Assembly: GCA_022539475.1 (NCBI GenBank)
Contig: VCMS01000139.1
Span: 124,001-188,000 of the forward strand
Direction of reading: 5' to 3'
Origin: Gracilaria domingensis
Taxonomy: Eukaryota; Rhodophyta; Florideophyceae; Gracilariales; Gracilariaceae
Length of the DNA stretch: 64,000 bases
The translations under genes and the position numbers were made by a program. How positions within the stretch are numbered: position 1 is the first letter of the stretch; each line of letters opens with the position of its first letter. Under the pieces are notes generated by a model. It had not been told where the DNA came from. It was given only the letters and a program-made list of their open reading frames with translations, and did no database searches. This document shows positions 38,566 through 48,971 of this stretch, piece after piece.

Positions 38566-40371
38566 ATGCCGAGAAAGGGAAAGACGTCCGACTTAGGTCG
38601 CGCTTTGGTGCGAAGACGTGAGCGAGATGCAAAGGCGGCGAGGAGTCATGCGAAGACAACTGCAGGCCAATTGGCAGCGGCGACTGGTAGACACACCTTG
38701 GATTTCACGTCTGAAACAAGACTGCAGTCCATACTGGATGCAACAGATTTGGAAGAGCTCATGTTGAATGCTTCTTTGGCCAATGAAGACTTTGCGGCGG
38801 AAAGGCAAGCGCGTCCCTTAGCTCCGCAAACAGTGGTAGTGACTCCTATGGGGACACATGCCGGTAAGCAAGAAGTTGCTGCGAGAAGAGAGCTCGACAG
38901 AACGGCACTGCGAATTCCACGACGGCCCAAATGGGATGCTAATACCACGTATGAACAACTTATGAGAAACGAAACTGAAGAGTTTTTGAGATGGCGGAGA
39001 ACAATTGCATCTTTGGAAGAACAACATAGTTTGGCTAGTACAATTGGCGGACCCATGATGACCCCATTTGAGAAGAACCTTGAAGTATGGAGACAGCTCT
39101 GGCGGGTGATAGAACGTTCGGATGTTGTTGTGCAGATTGTCGATGCCAGGAATCCGTTGTTATATTACTGTGAGGACCTATATCGGTATGTCTCGGAGGA
39201 GATGGGAAGATCTCATTTACTGTTGTTAAACAAGTCCGATTTGCTATCGTCAACAATGATCGAGCGATGGAGGCAATACTTTGAGAGTCGTAACATTGAT
39301 GTTGTATTCTTCTCCGCGTTCTCATCCAGCGTGGATGAAGAAGCACACGACCGCGATGTTATTGGCATTCATGATCTCGTGGAAAAGCTGAGTAGCTTTG
39401 AGAGACGAGCACCTCAGACACAGACGAACCAAAGACTTGTGGTTGGAATGTGTGGATATCCTAATGTCGGAAAGTCATCCACCATTAATGTGCTGCTCGA
39501 AAGAGTCGCGAATGAGGAGACGTTAACTTCTTTTACCTCGGAACAAGAAGCTGACCGCAACATTACTCCTCTCGGAAACGGCGGTGAGAGCAGCAGTCGC
39601 ACAGACAAGAGTGTTGCTGAGAATAGTGAAGCATCGGCATCGCAACCGGTGGATCATAAGCATCACAAACGAGTAGCGGTGTCATCAACCCCGGGCAAGA
39701 CAAAACACTTCCAGACGCTGGTTTTGACGGAAAGAGTGTTACTTTGCGATTGCCCCGGGTTAGTATTTCCAAACTTCTCATCGTCAAAGGCGGAGCTTAT
39801 CTGTGCTGGCGTTCTTTCAATAGACACAATGCGAGGAGATCACGTAACTCCAGTGTCACTAATTGCACAGCGAATGCCAGCTGCTATATTAGAAGGAGTG
39901 TACGGAATTCGTTTTGAACAAGGCAAGCCAGGCGTTTATGAGGAGGAAGAAGACGCTAATATAAAGGATGGATATGTATCCGGGGGCAGACTGCTAGATA
40001 CACACGCTAGAGCCCGGGGTTTTATGTCAGATCATGACAAGCCGGATCAATCGAGAAGTGCACGAGTGATACTAAAAGACTACGTCAAAGGGAGGATCAT
40101 TTTCGTGCACGGACCACCTGGAGAAGATGGAGAGAGCGGCATTGGCCCTGAAGTGTTTGCGAAAAAGGGAAAGCTTGTGTACGCGAGAACAGAGGCCAGA
40201 AAGGAGGAATTGGTGGCCAGGGAAATCCGGAGGCAGGAGGAAGGATTGCATGCGGGTCATGACGAGGACGAAACTAAAACGAGAGTGAAAGCGCGAGTAA
40301 GTGGGCGGAAGAAACACACGCAAGCCAAAGAATTTGTAAGAGTGGAACGCAGTTTTATGAACACTGGCTAG
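38566..40371 (+). CDS. LSG1: LSG1-type circularly permuted GTPase (60S ribosome export/maturation)
   Basis: 601 residues from ATG 38566; the longer frame starts at a TTG. The N-terminus MPRKGKTSDLGRAL is typical of LSG1. The GTPase motifs appear in permuted order: G4 NKSDLL (~residue 223), then G1 GYPNVGKSS (~300), then G3 DCPGL (~400). The preceding TPFEKNLEVWRQLWRVIERSDVV and VDARNPLLYY are LSG1 hallmarks. In yeast and humans Lsg1 releases the export adaptor NMD3 from cytoplasmic pre-60S subunits. The C-terminus is basic. Single exon. It converges on the PrxQ gene with only 26 bp between stop codons. Confidence 0.93.
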   Translation: MPRKGKTSDLGRALVRRRERDAKAARSHAKTTAGQLAAATGRHTLDFTSETRLQSILDATDLEELMLNASLANEDFAAERQARPLAPQTVVVTPMGTHAGKQEVAARRELDRTALRIPRRPKWDANTTYEQLMRNETEEFLRWRRTIASLEEQHSLASTIGGPMMTPFEKNLEVWRQLWRVIERSDVVVQIVDARNPLLYYCEDLYRYVSEEMGRSHLLLLNKSDLLSSTMIERWRQYFESRNIDVVFFSAFSSSVDEEAHDRDVIGIHDLVEKLSSFERRAPQTQTNQRLVVGMCGYPNVGKSSTINVLLERVANEETLTSFTSEQEADRNITPLGNGGESSSRTDKSVAENSEASASQPVDHKHHKRVAVSSTPGKTKHFQTLVLTERVLLCDCPGLVFPNFSSSKAELICAGVLSIDTMRGDHVTPVSLIAQRMPAAILEGVYGIRFEQGKPGVYEEEEDANIKDGYVSGGRLLDTHARARGFMSDHDKPDQSRSARVILKDYVKGRIIFVHGPPGEDGESGIGPEVFAKKGKLVYARTEARKEELVAREIRRQEEGLHAGHDEDETKTRVKARVSGRKKHTQAKEFVRVERSFMNTG

Positions 40372-40397
40372 AATACCAAGTGCAGTTGTTGACGCGT

Positions 40398-40997
40398 CTA
40401 CTTTGCGAGGGCTTGCAAAGTTTCCTTGGCAATAGCAACATGCTGTGTAACATTAAACTGGGAATTGAATATCTTTTGTACGACCCCTTCCTTGTCGATG
40501 ACGAATGTAACCCTTCCCGGAATAAGTCCAAACGTGGCAGGGACACCGTACAGCTTTTGCAACTCTTTGTCAGGGTCCGAGACGATGGGGAACGATAATC
40601 GGTTGGTACGCTTAAACTGAGAACTTTTGCCACCACCCTGTGCCGAGATGGCTATGATCTTGGCATCCAGACTTGCAAAATCCTCTGCGGCGTCGCGAAA
40701 GGTGCATGATTGGGAAGTGCAACCAGGGCCTTGCAACGCACTGAAGTAAAGAATTACATTGCTTCCACGAAGCTCTGAGAGTTTGATTCTGTTGCCGTCG
40801 ATATCGTTACGCTCGAAATCGGGCGCTGATTGCCCTTCTGCAACCATGACTGATGTGGCGACGAAACGGCGAGTCGGAAGACGGGCAAGGGCTGGGTTGC
40901 GGGCGGCAATGAATTTGGAGGCTCTAGAGGAACAAGAACGAAGGGCCAAGGCAGCGCGAAGCCGCGGAAGACCCACTGTGGAGTTTACAAACGCCAT
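40398..40997 (-). CDS. PrxQ-type thioredoxin-dependent peroxiredoxin, plastid-targeted
   Basis: 199 residues from ATG 40997. The first ~50 residues are Ser/Arg/Ala-rich with hardly any acidic residues (SRASKFIAARNPALARLPTRRF), like a plastid transit peptide. The mature domain has APDFERNDIDG, VILYFSALQGPGCTSQSC with peroxidatic and resolving Cys four residues apart (C-x4-C, the PrxQ layout), FRDAAEDF, FPIVSDPDKELQKLYGV and GRVTFVIDKEG. It reduces peroxides using thioredoxin in the chloroplast. One variation: the usual YPKD before the active site is FSALQ. It diverges from TSG101 (ATG 41312) by ~315 bp. Confidence 0.93.
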   Translation of the reverse strand: MAFVNSTVGLPRLRAALALRSCSSRASKFIAARNPALARLPTRRFVATSVMVAEGQSAPDFERNDIDGNRIKLSELRGSNVILYFSALQGPGCTSQSCTFRDAAEDFASLDAKIIAISAQGGGKSSQFKRTNRLSFPIVSDPDKELQKLYGVPATFGLIPGRVTFVIDKEGVVQKIFNSQFNVTQHVAIAKETLQALAK

Positions 40998-41311
40998 CGA
41001 GATGACGTGAAGTCGTTGCCCCGGTCGAGGATGCAGCGGGCATGGGAGGTGCACAGCACTGCAGTTGTATGGCTAATCGCGAACGCGCTTGGAGTGGCAC
41101 ACGTGCGGACGTGTCCGACGTGTGGGCCCAACCATCCATGGCGCCAAGGCGCCAGCAATGTGCGTGCGGAGTTGGCATTCTGGGGCGAGTTTGTTGCCGC
41201 GAGTAGCTCCAACCATGCCGCTCACCCCCTTCACGCGCCAGTTCACCCTTCCCACTCTGCCCGCCGCCGACGCAACGCTCGCGGGTATTCGTTAGTGCTT
41301 TCTTCGCCGTC

Positions 41312-42511
41312 ATGTGGAGACCCCAGGCGCCGGCGCCACCTGCTACCCCCACTCCACGTCAGATTCAGGCCTTGGTCGTAAGTTGCTCCTCAGCGCTCCT
41401 TCAGCGCCCCTCTAAGAGTCCTCATCGCGCGCCGCTTATTTCCCATGTTCTGACCTTTCCTACTGCCCCAAAACGTTTCGAGTAGCGAGAGGCGCGATGC
41501 TACCCTCCCGAGCGGGAGTCTCGCATTGTACGAGACATCCATGACTGCTGCCGTCATTTTCGTGGTCTGCTTCCAAAACTGGATAACTTCCCCGTCGAAG
41601 CGAACCATTCCATGCGCCTTGTCATTCTCGTTGGCGTCATACCCGTTAAGTTTCGCCAAGTAACCTACCAGATCCCCGTCGCCATCTGGTGCGGTCCACA
41701 TTACCCAGACGACGAACCCATTCCATATGTACGTCCCACACCAGAAATGGTGTTACGAACGCGACATTCACACCTTGATACGGAGGGAAGGGTGTATTTG
41801 CCGCATTATCGCGCACAATGGGATCCTACCCAGCACAATTTGTATGGCGTTGTGGTTGCAATGATTCGCGTCTTTTCCATTGAACCTCCCGTCCATAAGA
41901 GACCTACGATTCCAGCACCGGCGTCGAATGAACCTGAACGGCGTCGCTTGATTTCGACCCTAACCACGCGTCTCTCTGAACGCTTTAACGACGCTAGTGA
42001 AGAGGCTGTCACTGATATCTGTCAACTTCTCAAGCAAAAAGACGACATGGTAAGGTCGGGACAGTCCGTGACCAAAGAAATGCGGCTTCGAGCACTGCAG
42101 CTGGAGAAAACGCGGCGCGAAATGCAGCAAACAGAAGCCGACAAACAAGCGTTGTTGGAATGGCAATCCACAATTAACAGACACGACGAACAAGACGGCC
42201 AAAACCACCAGCTTCATGTGGATGATATATTGGAGTATTCTGACATGTTGGATGAACAGATTTGCACATGCATCGCGAAGGATGGCGCGTTCTCAGACGC
42301 ACTTGATCAGCTGGATGAAGCTTTTGTGAAGGGCGTAATTGACCAAGACGCGTACATGAAATACGTGCGAGACATTAGCCGCGAACAGTTTTTCCCGCGC
42401 GCACTGAAGAAAAAGATAGAACTTGAAAAGTCGAAGAGAGTACAGGTGGACGAACACGGGGTAACTCGCCGCATGCGGTCTGGCCCGGTAACACCTCTGT
42501 TTGCGTCGTAG
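41312..42511 (+). CDS. VPS23: TSG101/Vps23, ESCRT-I subunit, two exons
   Basis: Exon 1 41312-41377 (22 codons), intron 41378-41485 (GTAAGT, TTCTGAC, GTAG), exon 2 41486-42511; 364 residues. The join keeps frame and restores the UEV domain: YPPERESRIVRDIHD, then LVILVGVIPVKFRQVTYQIP, AIWCGPHYP, YVRPTPEM, the YLPHYRAQWDP region and a VMI-like helix ending EPPV. The UEV domain is an inactive E2 fold that binds ubiquitin and P(T/S)AP peptides. A coiled coil (residues ~180-255) and a C-terminal 'steadiness' box with ALDQLDEAFVKGVID...YMKYVRDISREQF follow. It acts in endosomal sorting on the cytosolic face. The proline-rich linker is short. An alternative acceptor four bases upstream would introduce a stop. 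Confidence 0.93.
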
Positions 42512-43237
42512 CAGTTCGTAAAGGTTTCGAATATCGGCAGCATGGGGTTGGACGGCTACTGGTTGTAATACACCTGTAGCAAGCTTGGAGCGATGTTTGT
42601 TGCGGCGAACAGGTGCGTACAAGCGTGGTGAGAGAGGGTAAGGGGGTGAGGAAAGAAGGTGGTGGGAGAGAAACAAGCAATCAGTGCACCAGGCGAACGT
42701 GGCGCAGCAATTCACATCGCGCCGGGCAGCCTCATAGTGTCAGTCACGTGGCGCAGCGGCGAGCATGGGCGCGGCAGAGCGCGGCATGGGACCACATGAC
42801 AAGGTTATTTACAAAAACGGTCGCCAAATCTCGCGAGAAGCGCCCTCAGCTTCTCCCACGTTGTAACACGCCAGATGCCGTTCTATGCTACCCACTATGT
42901 ATATGCACTACGTTGCAATGACACCTTTTCTAAACAAAGGTGAGGAAACGTACGGTTTCTTTCTGTGCCCATGTCCGTGGCGAGATCTTGTTCACGCGCG
43001 ACGCGCGAGTTCTCAGGTCTCGAGACCTAACAAAGCATGGCCGCGAGCCATGAGGGCGCTCCACGTTGTCCGCCATGTGTGCTCCTCGTGCCTCGCCTTC
43101 AATCTGCGGCGTGACCTGAGTCTCTCCGCCGCCGCGAATTGGCTGCCGCCAACCACGACGTCGATCAGGAAACCGTCCCAAGCAGCCAGAAGATTAAAAA
43201 CTGCCTTAACTTGAATGCAGGCTTGATTGAATGGCTT
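42512..43237. other. Convergent intergenic region
   Basis: Between the 3' ends of TSG101 and the expansin gene. No supported gene. Confidence 0.45.
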
Positions 43238-44134
43238 CTACAGCCAGTTCGGCTCACAGCGTCTGCCAACAAAGTTCCGTTGACCGGCCACAACGCAGCG
43301 ATAGTTCTTGCTGCAGCAGTTGGAAGTTCCCCAGAAGTTCCTCGGTCCAGTGCACGGCTTCCAGTTCGGCACGCACTTCCCACCACCACCGCCTCCGGAG
43401 GCTGGGCGTGGCTGCGGCCCTGGCTGCGACCTTGGCTGCGGGTTGGGTGCTGGGGGGCCGCTTCGGCCAGACCTGTAGCCGGCTGGGTAGACGTCACCAT
43501 CAGGCTTCATGTACGTCATCTGGACATTGACCCATGTTCCCATCGTAGTCCTCATGCTGACTTGAACCGGGAATCGGAAGCCTCCTCCATTCTGAAAGAT
43601 GTAGAAGTTATCCTGCGTCTTTGTTCCCCATTGATTACCAACACGCATAGCTTGTACTGGTGTCTGAAGTCCACGCGGCTGCATCTTCATGTAGTAGCGG
43701 TTGCTTCCCTCCATGAGGAAGAAAACCCATTCTCCAGGGCACGGGATGAACTTCCAGGACACCTTCCAGCGCCCGTCTCCACTCTTTGACAGATCGATGT
43801 CGCCATACTTGCATTCGGGACATCGGTCATGAACATATGCCAGGAAGGTACCTTTGATGGGGTTTGCTCCAGAACCTTGTCCGTACCCAGTGACCTGCAG
43901 GCAGGCTCCGCACGAGGCAGAGCCGGCATACTGCGCATTGTTGATCGCAACCGGCAGCATTCCGTTGTACATAGAAGGAAGGGGGCTTCGGATGGCACAA
44001 TTTCCTTGGGTTGTGAAGCCATAATAAGTTCCATCACCGTAGAAAGAGCGATAGTAATCGGCAGAATTGAATGCTGTACATGCTGTGCTCACTAACGACA
44101 AGAGCGCAATGAATGAGGCGATGGAGTGCGACAT
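43238..44134 (-). CDS. Secreted expansin-like protein (bacterial EXLX type) with Cys-rich C-terminal module
   Basis: 298 residues from ATG 44134 with a clear signal peptide (SFIALLSLVSTACTA). The double-psi beta-barrel domain (~25-125) has GDGTYYGF, GNCAI, AINNAQYAGSASCGACLQVTG and HDRCPECKYGDIDLS, the HD and DID sites seen in expansins. A second beta domain (~130-230) with the GxW...YYMKMQ pattern resembles CBM63. A Pro/Gly/Gln linker leads to a ~45-residue module with six cysteines (CVPNWKPC...CC...C...RRC). Expansins loosen polysaccharide contacts in walls without hydrolysis. A TATAAATA box lies 162 bp upstream. No introns. Bacterial-type expansins in algae suggest transfer; origin not shown here. 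Confidence 0.88.
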   Translation of the reverse strand: MSHSIASFIALLSLVSTACTAFNSADYYRSFYGDGTYYGFTTQGNCAIRSPLPSMYNGMLPVAINNAQYAGSASCGACLQVTGYGQGSGANPIKGTFLAYVHDRCPECKYGDIDLSKSGDGRWKVSWKFIPCPGEWVFFLMEGSNRYYMKMQPRGLQTPVQAMRVGNQWGTKTQDNFYIFQNGGGFRFPVQVSMRTTMGTWVNVQMTYMKPDGDVYPAGYRSGRSGPPAPNPQPRSQPGPQPRPASGGGGGGKCVPNWKPCTGPRNFWGTSNCCSKNYRCVVAGQRNFVGRRCEPNWL

Positions 44135-44295
44135 TGTTGCATAGAGTAGGAGGTCAACGGGAAGGGGATGTCGGAAGCTGGGGTGCGATGGTGTCAAAAG
44201 GAGCAAAAATGGTTGCTGAGAAGCTTTGCAAAGCAACTGTCCGTTGTGCCTCTACAACGGCCGTCGCGTCGGGCCACACCAAGATAATCGGGCGG

Positions 44296-44303
44296 TATTT
44301 ATA
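44296..44303 (-). promoter_or_regulatory. TATA box of the expansin gene
   Basis: TATAAATA on the minus strand, ~160 bp upstream of ATG 44134, at the edge of a GC-rich island. Confidence 0.55.
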
Positions 44304-45277
44304 CGCAAGGCAAGGCGCAAGACGACAGCGCGCTGTCGGAACAACAAGTAGCGGTAGCGTTCACGGTGCAGGGTTCACAAGCAGCAAATCTAAGCAAGCG
44401 AGCGACACGGGACACCTCAGAGCAGCACACCGACAGCCGCGTGGCGCGTCAGGGGCGCACAGCGGTAAGGACAGAGGAACACTCAAACATAAGCATAATA
44501 TCTCACGCGGCGAATCATACGTTGGAATGCAACGTCGGCCAGTCGGACGGGCGACGCGCACAAACAGCCGGCGGCTTTCCGCTCTACGGTGCGGCAAACA
44601 GCGACGGAGACGGCTATACGTGGCGGGGGCAGCGCAGATTCGCGCCGATGGAGCGCACGCGATGAGCACAGCCGCAACGGCGCGTTGCTTGACGTGGCCG
44701 CATTTGCGACGTGGAGAAACGCGTGCCGCGGCTCGTGGCTGCGAAGCTCGGAAAACCGGCGCTGTCAGACGTTGACCAAGCTGCGACGCAACGGTCATCT
44801 CTGCCACACGCTGCGCCACACGTGGTACGCGTGCACACGCGCCCAGGCCGTCCACGCACGCCACGCCGCCCACGCGCGGCGCGACGCGCGCCGATTTCGG
44901 CCGGATTGCTGGCGCGGCGGTTGAAATCAATTCGCGCGCGCATGGAGAGGTGCGGCCGCCGCGCGCGCTTCTGACAGCGACGGCGGCGGCATCATTATTG
45001 CTGCGGAGCGAGGCGTGCTCGTTTGTGGCTGCTCTGGTGCGTTCAATTGGCGAGAGGTGCCTTTATATGCTCCGTCCTCACACCCGCCGGCCCCCCCACC
45101 CCCGTCGTCGCTCGCACCCTGCTCCGTAGCGCTTTCGTGTCTGCGTCGCTCGCTGGACACTTCACCTTTTGTTATCAGCTTGGCTCTCTCTCCCGCTTTC
45201 TCCCGCCGTTCGCGCGCCTGCCGTGGCCTTTGCGCACGCGGCTGAAGCGCTGCCCGTCGCGCTTTTAGGCCCCCCCG
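44304..45277. promoter_or_regulatory. GC-rich island between divergent genes
   Basis: About 0.9 kb of CGCG-rich DNA between the expansin gene and the ORF at 45278. Several 60-190 codon ORFs on both strands are compositional shadows. Confidence 0.4.
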
Positions 45278-45778
45278 ATGATGGCGATGCTTGGACAGTG
45301 GCTTGGTTTCGAGAGCTCCCCTACTTCAAACAACAACCGCCAATCGGCCGCTTCATCCGTCAACAAGGGCAACCCGTCCTCTTCAGCTTCCGCCATGGCT
45401 TCGAAGCAACCCGCTCTCACAATTCACTCGCCCTCACATAGTTGCTGCTCAACTCCAACTTGTTCTCACTCTTCCTCCTCCAAACAATCGCTAACAAACA
45501 CCAAGTCCGATCAACTTTTACGTGATTTTGAGCTCATCAAATTTCTATGTGATGTTGATCAACGCCTCAAGGAGCACGAGCAATTGCTGTCATCTCATGA
45601 CTTGCAACGTCTGCAGGTTCTTCACGCGCAGGCCAGTATGGACCAATGCACTGTGTTGGCCGACATTGTCGAACATTTTGAAGAGCAGCACGACAAGCTA
45701 CGACACCGTCTGGCAGTCAGCAGCCCCAACAGCGCCGCTAACGACGCGCTACGCGCCAGATGGATGACCGTATTCTAG
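45278..45778 (+). CDS. Hypothetical protein with helical C-terminal half
   Basis: 166 residues, ATG 45278. The first ~75 residues are Ser/Asn/Gln-rich and disordered, with a CCSTPTC cluster. Residues ~78-150 (FELIKFLCDVDQRLKEHEQL...VLADIVEHFEEQHDKLRHRL) are predicted amphipathic helix or coiled coil. Good start context after a GC island. I do not recognise the family. Confidence 0.5.
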   Translation: MMAMLGQWLGFESSPTSNNNRQSAASSVNKGNPSSSASAMASKQPALTIHSPSHSCCSTPTCSHSSSSKQSLTNTKSDQLLRDFELIKFLCDVDQRLKEHEQLLSSHDLQRLQVLHAQASMDQCTVLADIVEHFEEQHDKLRHRLAVSSPNSAANDALRARWMTVF

Positions 45779-46905
45779 AGTTTTGTAGCTACATTACGTG
45801 ATTCGATTAGTACGCTTCTGATAGTGCTGACACCTAAATTCATTCAACTGGAATGAGTGTGCGAGTACGGCCCGCGATTTGTCGGGCGTTGCCTCCGCGT
45901 CAGCTACCGGTATCGTTGATACCAAAGGTAACCCTTACCGTTGCAGATAGACATCAAGTGAACTAGCCCTATTATTATCGATTCACTCGACCGCGGCACA
46001 CTGCGCGATGCCGCCGCCGGCGGCCCTACCGCCTGATCTGTGGCCGCGCGCTCTCCGGGCCACGTGTCCGCGGACAAGTGAGCACTTTTCACTCAAAACA
46101 AGGCCCGCTGAAATAAAGCCCTTTTTACGGTCAATCAAGTTTCAATCATTTGAATCAATCCAAGCACTGATCCTTGCACATATCGATACCTTCCCTTGAT
46201 TCTGTACGCTTCTGAATCGAATCACCATGAATTTCCGGCCGCATCTCCAAGCGCCTCCTGGAGCTTTGGACGGCTGTACTGCCGATACCACCATGGTAAC
46301 TGACCACAGTAACCTTGGCCGGATCAAATCACAAGCCTTTATCCCTGTGTGAGGTACACGTCCTTTTCTACACAGGTTGTCCTTGTGGCTGAGAAGCCAA
46401 ACATCAGAAAGGTTTCCTGACTGGGCGGGGCGAGACTAATGCGATCATGCACCATCACATCTGAGAAACCATGAGAAGCACAGACGATGCTCTGAGTAAG
46501 AGCCTCTTACTGGTATCAAACATAATGGCAAGTGAGGCATACGTTTTTGCAATTGCACGGCCGACTCGAGTACTCTATACTGTAGCAGAACATGTTTCAT
46601 TCGTAGAAACCAGTAGCATCATGCTCAGCATGATGCTACAATTTATAGCAATGGCTTCTAAAGCAAGCTTCTAAAGCAAGGACACATGCCTTGTATCGGT
46701 AAACAGCTTACCTTTGGTAAGGTACAAGCGGGCGTGACAACTCTGAAACTCTCGTCGTCCGCATAGAAATTGGAAAGTAAGTCTCAAGTTTACAGAATAA
46801 TTAGGAGCACAAGAGTTAATCCACAAGCACATACAAACTGTACTTTCAATGAATGAATGAATGAATGAATAGGTTATGTCTTTGTATCATAGAGAGAAGG
46901 CCCCG
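45779..46905. other. Gene-free stretch
   Basis: No supported gene. Contains a perfect 13-bp palindrome (46613-46639), a tandem gcttctaaagcaa duplication (~46654-46680) and an (aatg)n microsatellite (46849-46870). Confidence 0.45.
46613..46639. repeat. Perfect palindrome, 13-bp arms, 1-base centre
   Basis: gtagcatcatgct / agcatgatgctac around c46626. Confidence 0.9.
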
Positions 46906-48240
46906 TCACCAAAACCAACCCCGCGGAAAGATCGCTGTTTGAGAAACACAAATCTCATTAAAGACTGGTCCATGATTCTCACCCGCTGCCATGGTAAACG
47001 TCTGTCTCTGTGTGACATTCTGAGTAAAACCAGTAGCGCCAAACAGGTTAGAGGTGTGCTTCCCAACGTCATGGGAAGTAGCAGCACCATTGTCATTGCC
47101 ACCTCCCTTCGCGATGAAGGGGGAAGTGGATGCAAAACTGTTGTGCACGGGGGGAGGGCCAAACGAAGAAGCTATGCCGTTCGGCGCACTCTGGGGCGCA
47201 GACGGAAACGAGAATGAGTTGGAAGAGTTGGCGAATGTGGATTGACTGTTGTGGGGTTTAAATAAAGTCGGGCCCTTCTGCGTCTTGTCGCTACTAAGCC
47301 AGTTGGTGGCATAGGTATTGGAGTTGTTACTTTTCGCAAAAGTCTGCGGCGCGTTGGGCTGTTGAAAAGCAGGCTGAGAAGAAGATGGGAATGAAAATGG
47401 TGAACTGATTGGGTGGAGATTAGAAGAAGGGGCGGTATTGGACGTGGCAAGCGGAAGCAAAGGGAGCTTGAACAGATTGGCGGCAGGGCCAAAGCCATTA
47501 GCAGCAGCGAAGTTGGAAAGCGCGGGGTTACACAGCAAAGGCGGATCTCGAAATGAAACCTTCTTTGAACAAGGGGGCGTCTTGGCAGAGGACTGATCAT
47601 TGGACTGGGGAAGAGATGGCTCTTGAGCAGCGCTGAGAGGATGATTTGTCTTGGCAAGATTGTAGTCCTCCAGGCGAAGCTCTTCTAGCGACTTGTTCTG
47701 CAGAGCGGTCTTCATGGTAATGGAGGCGAAACGCTCAGACCCCATAACGTCATGCAGGGTAGTAAAGCTGTATGGGACCCCAGACGTACCAGTTCCCGTC
47801 GTATCATGCATCTTGGGCTCCGGAAAGTTTGGGAGCGATGACGAATCAGGCGGAGCGCAATCCAACATGCGACGGCGCTGCAAAACGCGCAGAAGAGGGC
47901 GTATCATGGACAGGATCTGCTCATTAGAAAGCTGCGGCTCCGGCGACTGAGGAGCAGGCGGTGGAGTGGGAGAGACCGAGCCGGAAAAGGGCGTGGATCC
48001 ATTAGAAAGCAACGGACCGTTGTTGGGAGCTGGGGATGGAGACGAAGGAAAGAGGGAGCCCAAAGGCTGAAGAAAGGGATTGGTGGTGGTGGATGAAGGC
48101 ACCACGGCTTCGTCGTCGCAATTGGTGGTGGGAGTGACGGGCGGCGGCGACGCTGGCGGCGGCGGCGGCGGCGGCGGCGGTGAGCTGCGGCGAGCAGGCG
48201 GTGGTGGCGAGCTGAGACGGTCGGGCGGCGTTGACGGCAT
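46906..48240 (-). CDS. Nup98/Nup116-like FG nucleoporin, short form
   Basis: 444 residues from ATG 48240; the frame extends to a GTG at 48261. A Pro-rich N-terminus containing a run of nine prolines is followed near residue 160 by TGTGTSG...FASITMKTALQNKSLEELRLEDY. This is the signature block of Nup98/Nup116/Nup145N, whose members read KSLEELRLEDYQ. The second half (residues ~230-430) is Asn/Ser/Pro-rich with scattered FG, GFG and FxFP dipeptide motifs and only one GFG-type repeat cluster. It lacks the C-terminal autoproteolytic domain (HFS site) of Nup98, so it could be a truncated or split family member. Role: permeability barrier of the nuclear pore. Assignment rests mainly on the SLEELRLEDY block. 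Confidence 0.7.
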   Translation of the reverse strand: MPSTPPDRLSSPPPPARRSSPPPPPPPPPASPPPVTPTTNCDDEAVVPSSTTTNPFLQPLGSLFPSSPSPAPNNGPLLSNGSTPFSGSVSPTPPPAPQSPEPQLSNEQILSMIRPLLRVLQRRRMLDCAPPDSSSLPNFPEPKMHDTTGTGTSGVPYSFTTLHDVMGSERFASITMKTALQNKSLEELRLEDYNLAKTNHPLSAAQEPSLPQSNDQSSAKTPPCSKKVSFRDPPLLCNPALSNFAAANGFGPAANLFKLPLLPLATSNTAPSSNLHPISSPFSFPSSSQPAFQQPNAPQTFAKSNNSNTYATNWLSSDKTQKGPTLFKPHNSQSTFANSSNSFSFPSAPQSAPNGIASSFGPPPVHNSFASTSPFIAKGGGNDNGAATSHDVGKHTSNLFGATGFTQNVTQRQTFTMAAGENHGPVFNEICVSQTAIFPRGWFW

Positions 48241-48588
48241 GGCGGCTTGCCGGAACGACACCGGTGGCTTCGGATACGGCGATCGATGGAGACGATGGCG
48301 ACTCCGCTGCTGAAATATGGATATGGACTGGCGCAGCGACGGAGATTTGATCGGTTGATGCCATCAACTTGATGGTGGGAAATGGAACATGTGGACGACG
48401 TGGACAGCGAGTGTGTGCACGGTGTGTGTAAGCGCGGCGACAGGCGCCTGGTTGGAGGAATTTGTAGATGCAAAAGCAGCGCGCCAATGAGCGAGCGCGG
48501 AGGCTCGATGGGGCATCTCGCTTGAACTTGCGCCCCCGACAATCGCCACCGTGTCACCCAACGTGCGTGCTCCGCGCTGCCGCGCGCG

Positions 48589-48594
48589 TATAAG
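48589..48594 (+). promoter_or_regulatory. TATA-like element
   Basis: TATAAG in a GC-rich island, ~120 bp upstream of ATG 48708. Confidence 0.35.
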
Positions 48595-48707
48595 CAGTGA
48601 GCCGGTAGGACGCCCCGTGCGTAGCACCGTGTCGGTGAGTTTACCGGCTAAACCGTATTGTTCACCTGTCTTCTACCGGCTCGTTTCTTCCTCTCGAGGT
48701 GCTTTCC

Positions 48708-48971
48708 ATGGACGCCACTGGTGTTGACAAGCCGCAGCTGTCTGGCGCGCCGATGGGCGCCGGCAAGACGCGCGCCGCTCCACGGGGGCAGCGCGAGAGC
48801 GCGCGCGGCGCTTCTTCGACGCCTTCCTCCGCGAACGCTTCGCCGAGCAGCGCGGCGTTGAGCATGCCGCCGCCGTCGGTTGTGAGCGCGGCAAAGGTGG
48901 AGAAGGACGTGCTGCTCAAGCTGGCGCTGGACGGCGGCATTGGCGTCGGCTGCCATGCAGGCTGGGCCTGA
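48708..48971 (+). CDS. Possible small protein (87 aa)
   Basis: ATG 48708 gives 87 residues, Ala/Ser/Gly/Pro-rich, with a hydrophobic C-terminus (VLLKLALDGGIGVGCHAGWA). It lies downstream of a TATA-like element. No family recognised; the high GC content makes long ORFs likely by chance. Confidence 0.3.
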   Translation: MDATGVDKPQLSGAPMGAGKTRAAPRGQRESARGASSTPSSANASPSSAALSMPPPSVVSAAKVEKDVLLKLALDGGIGVGCHAGWA

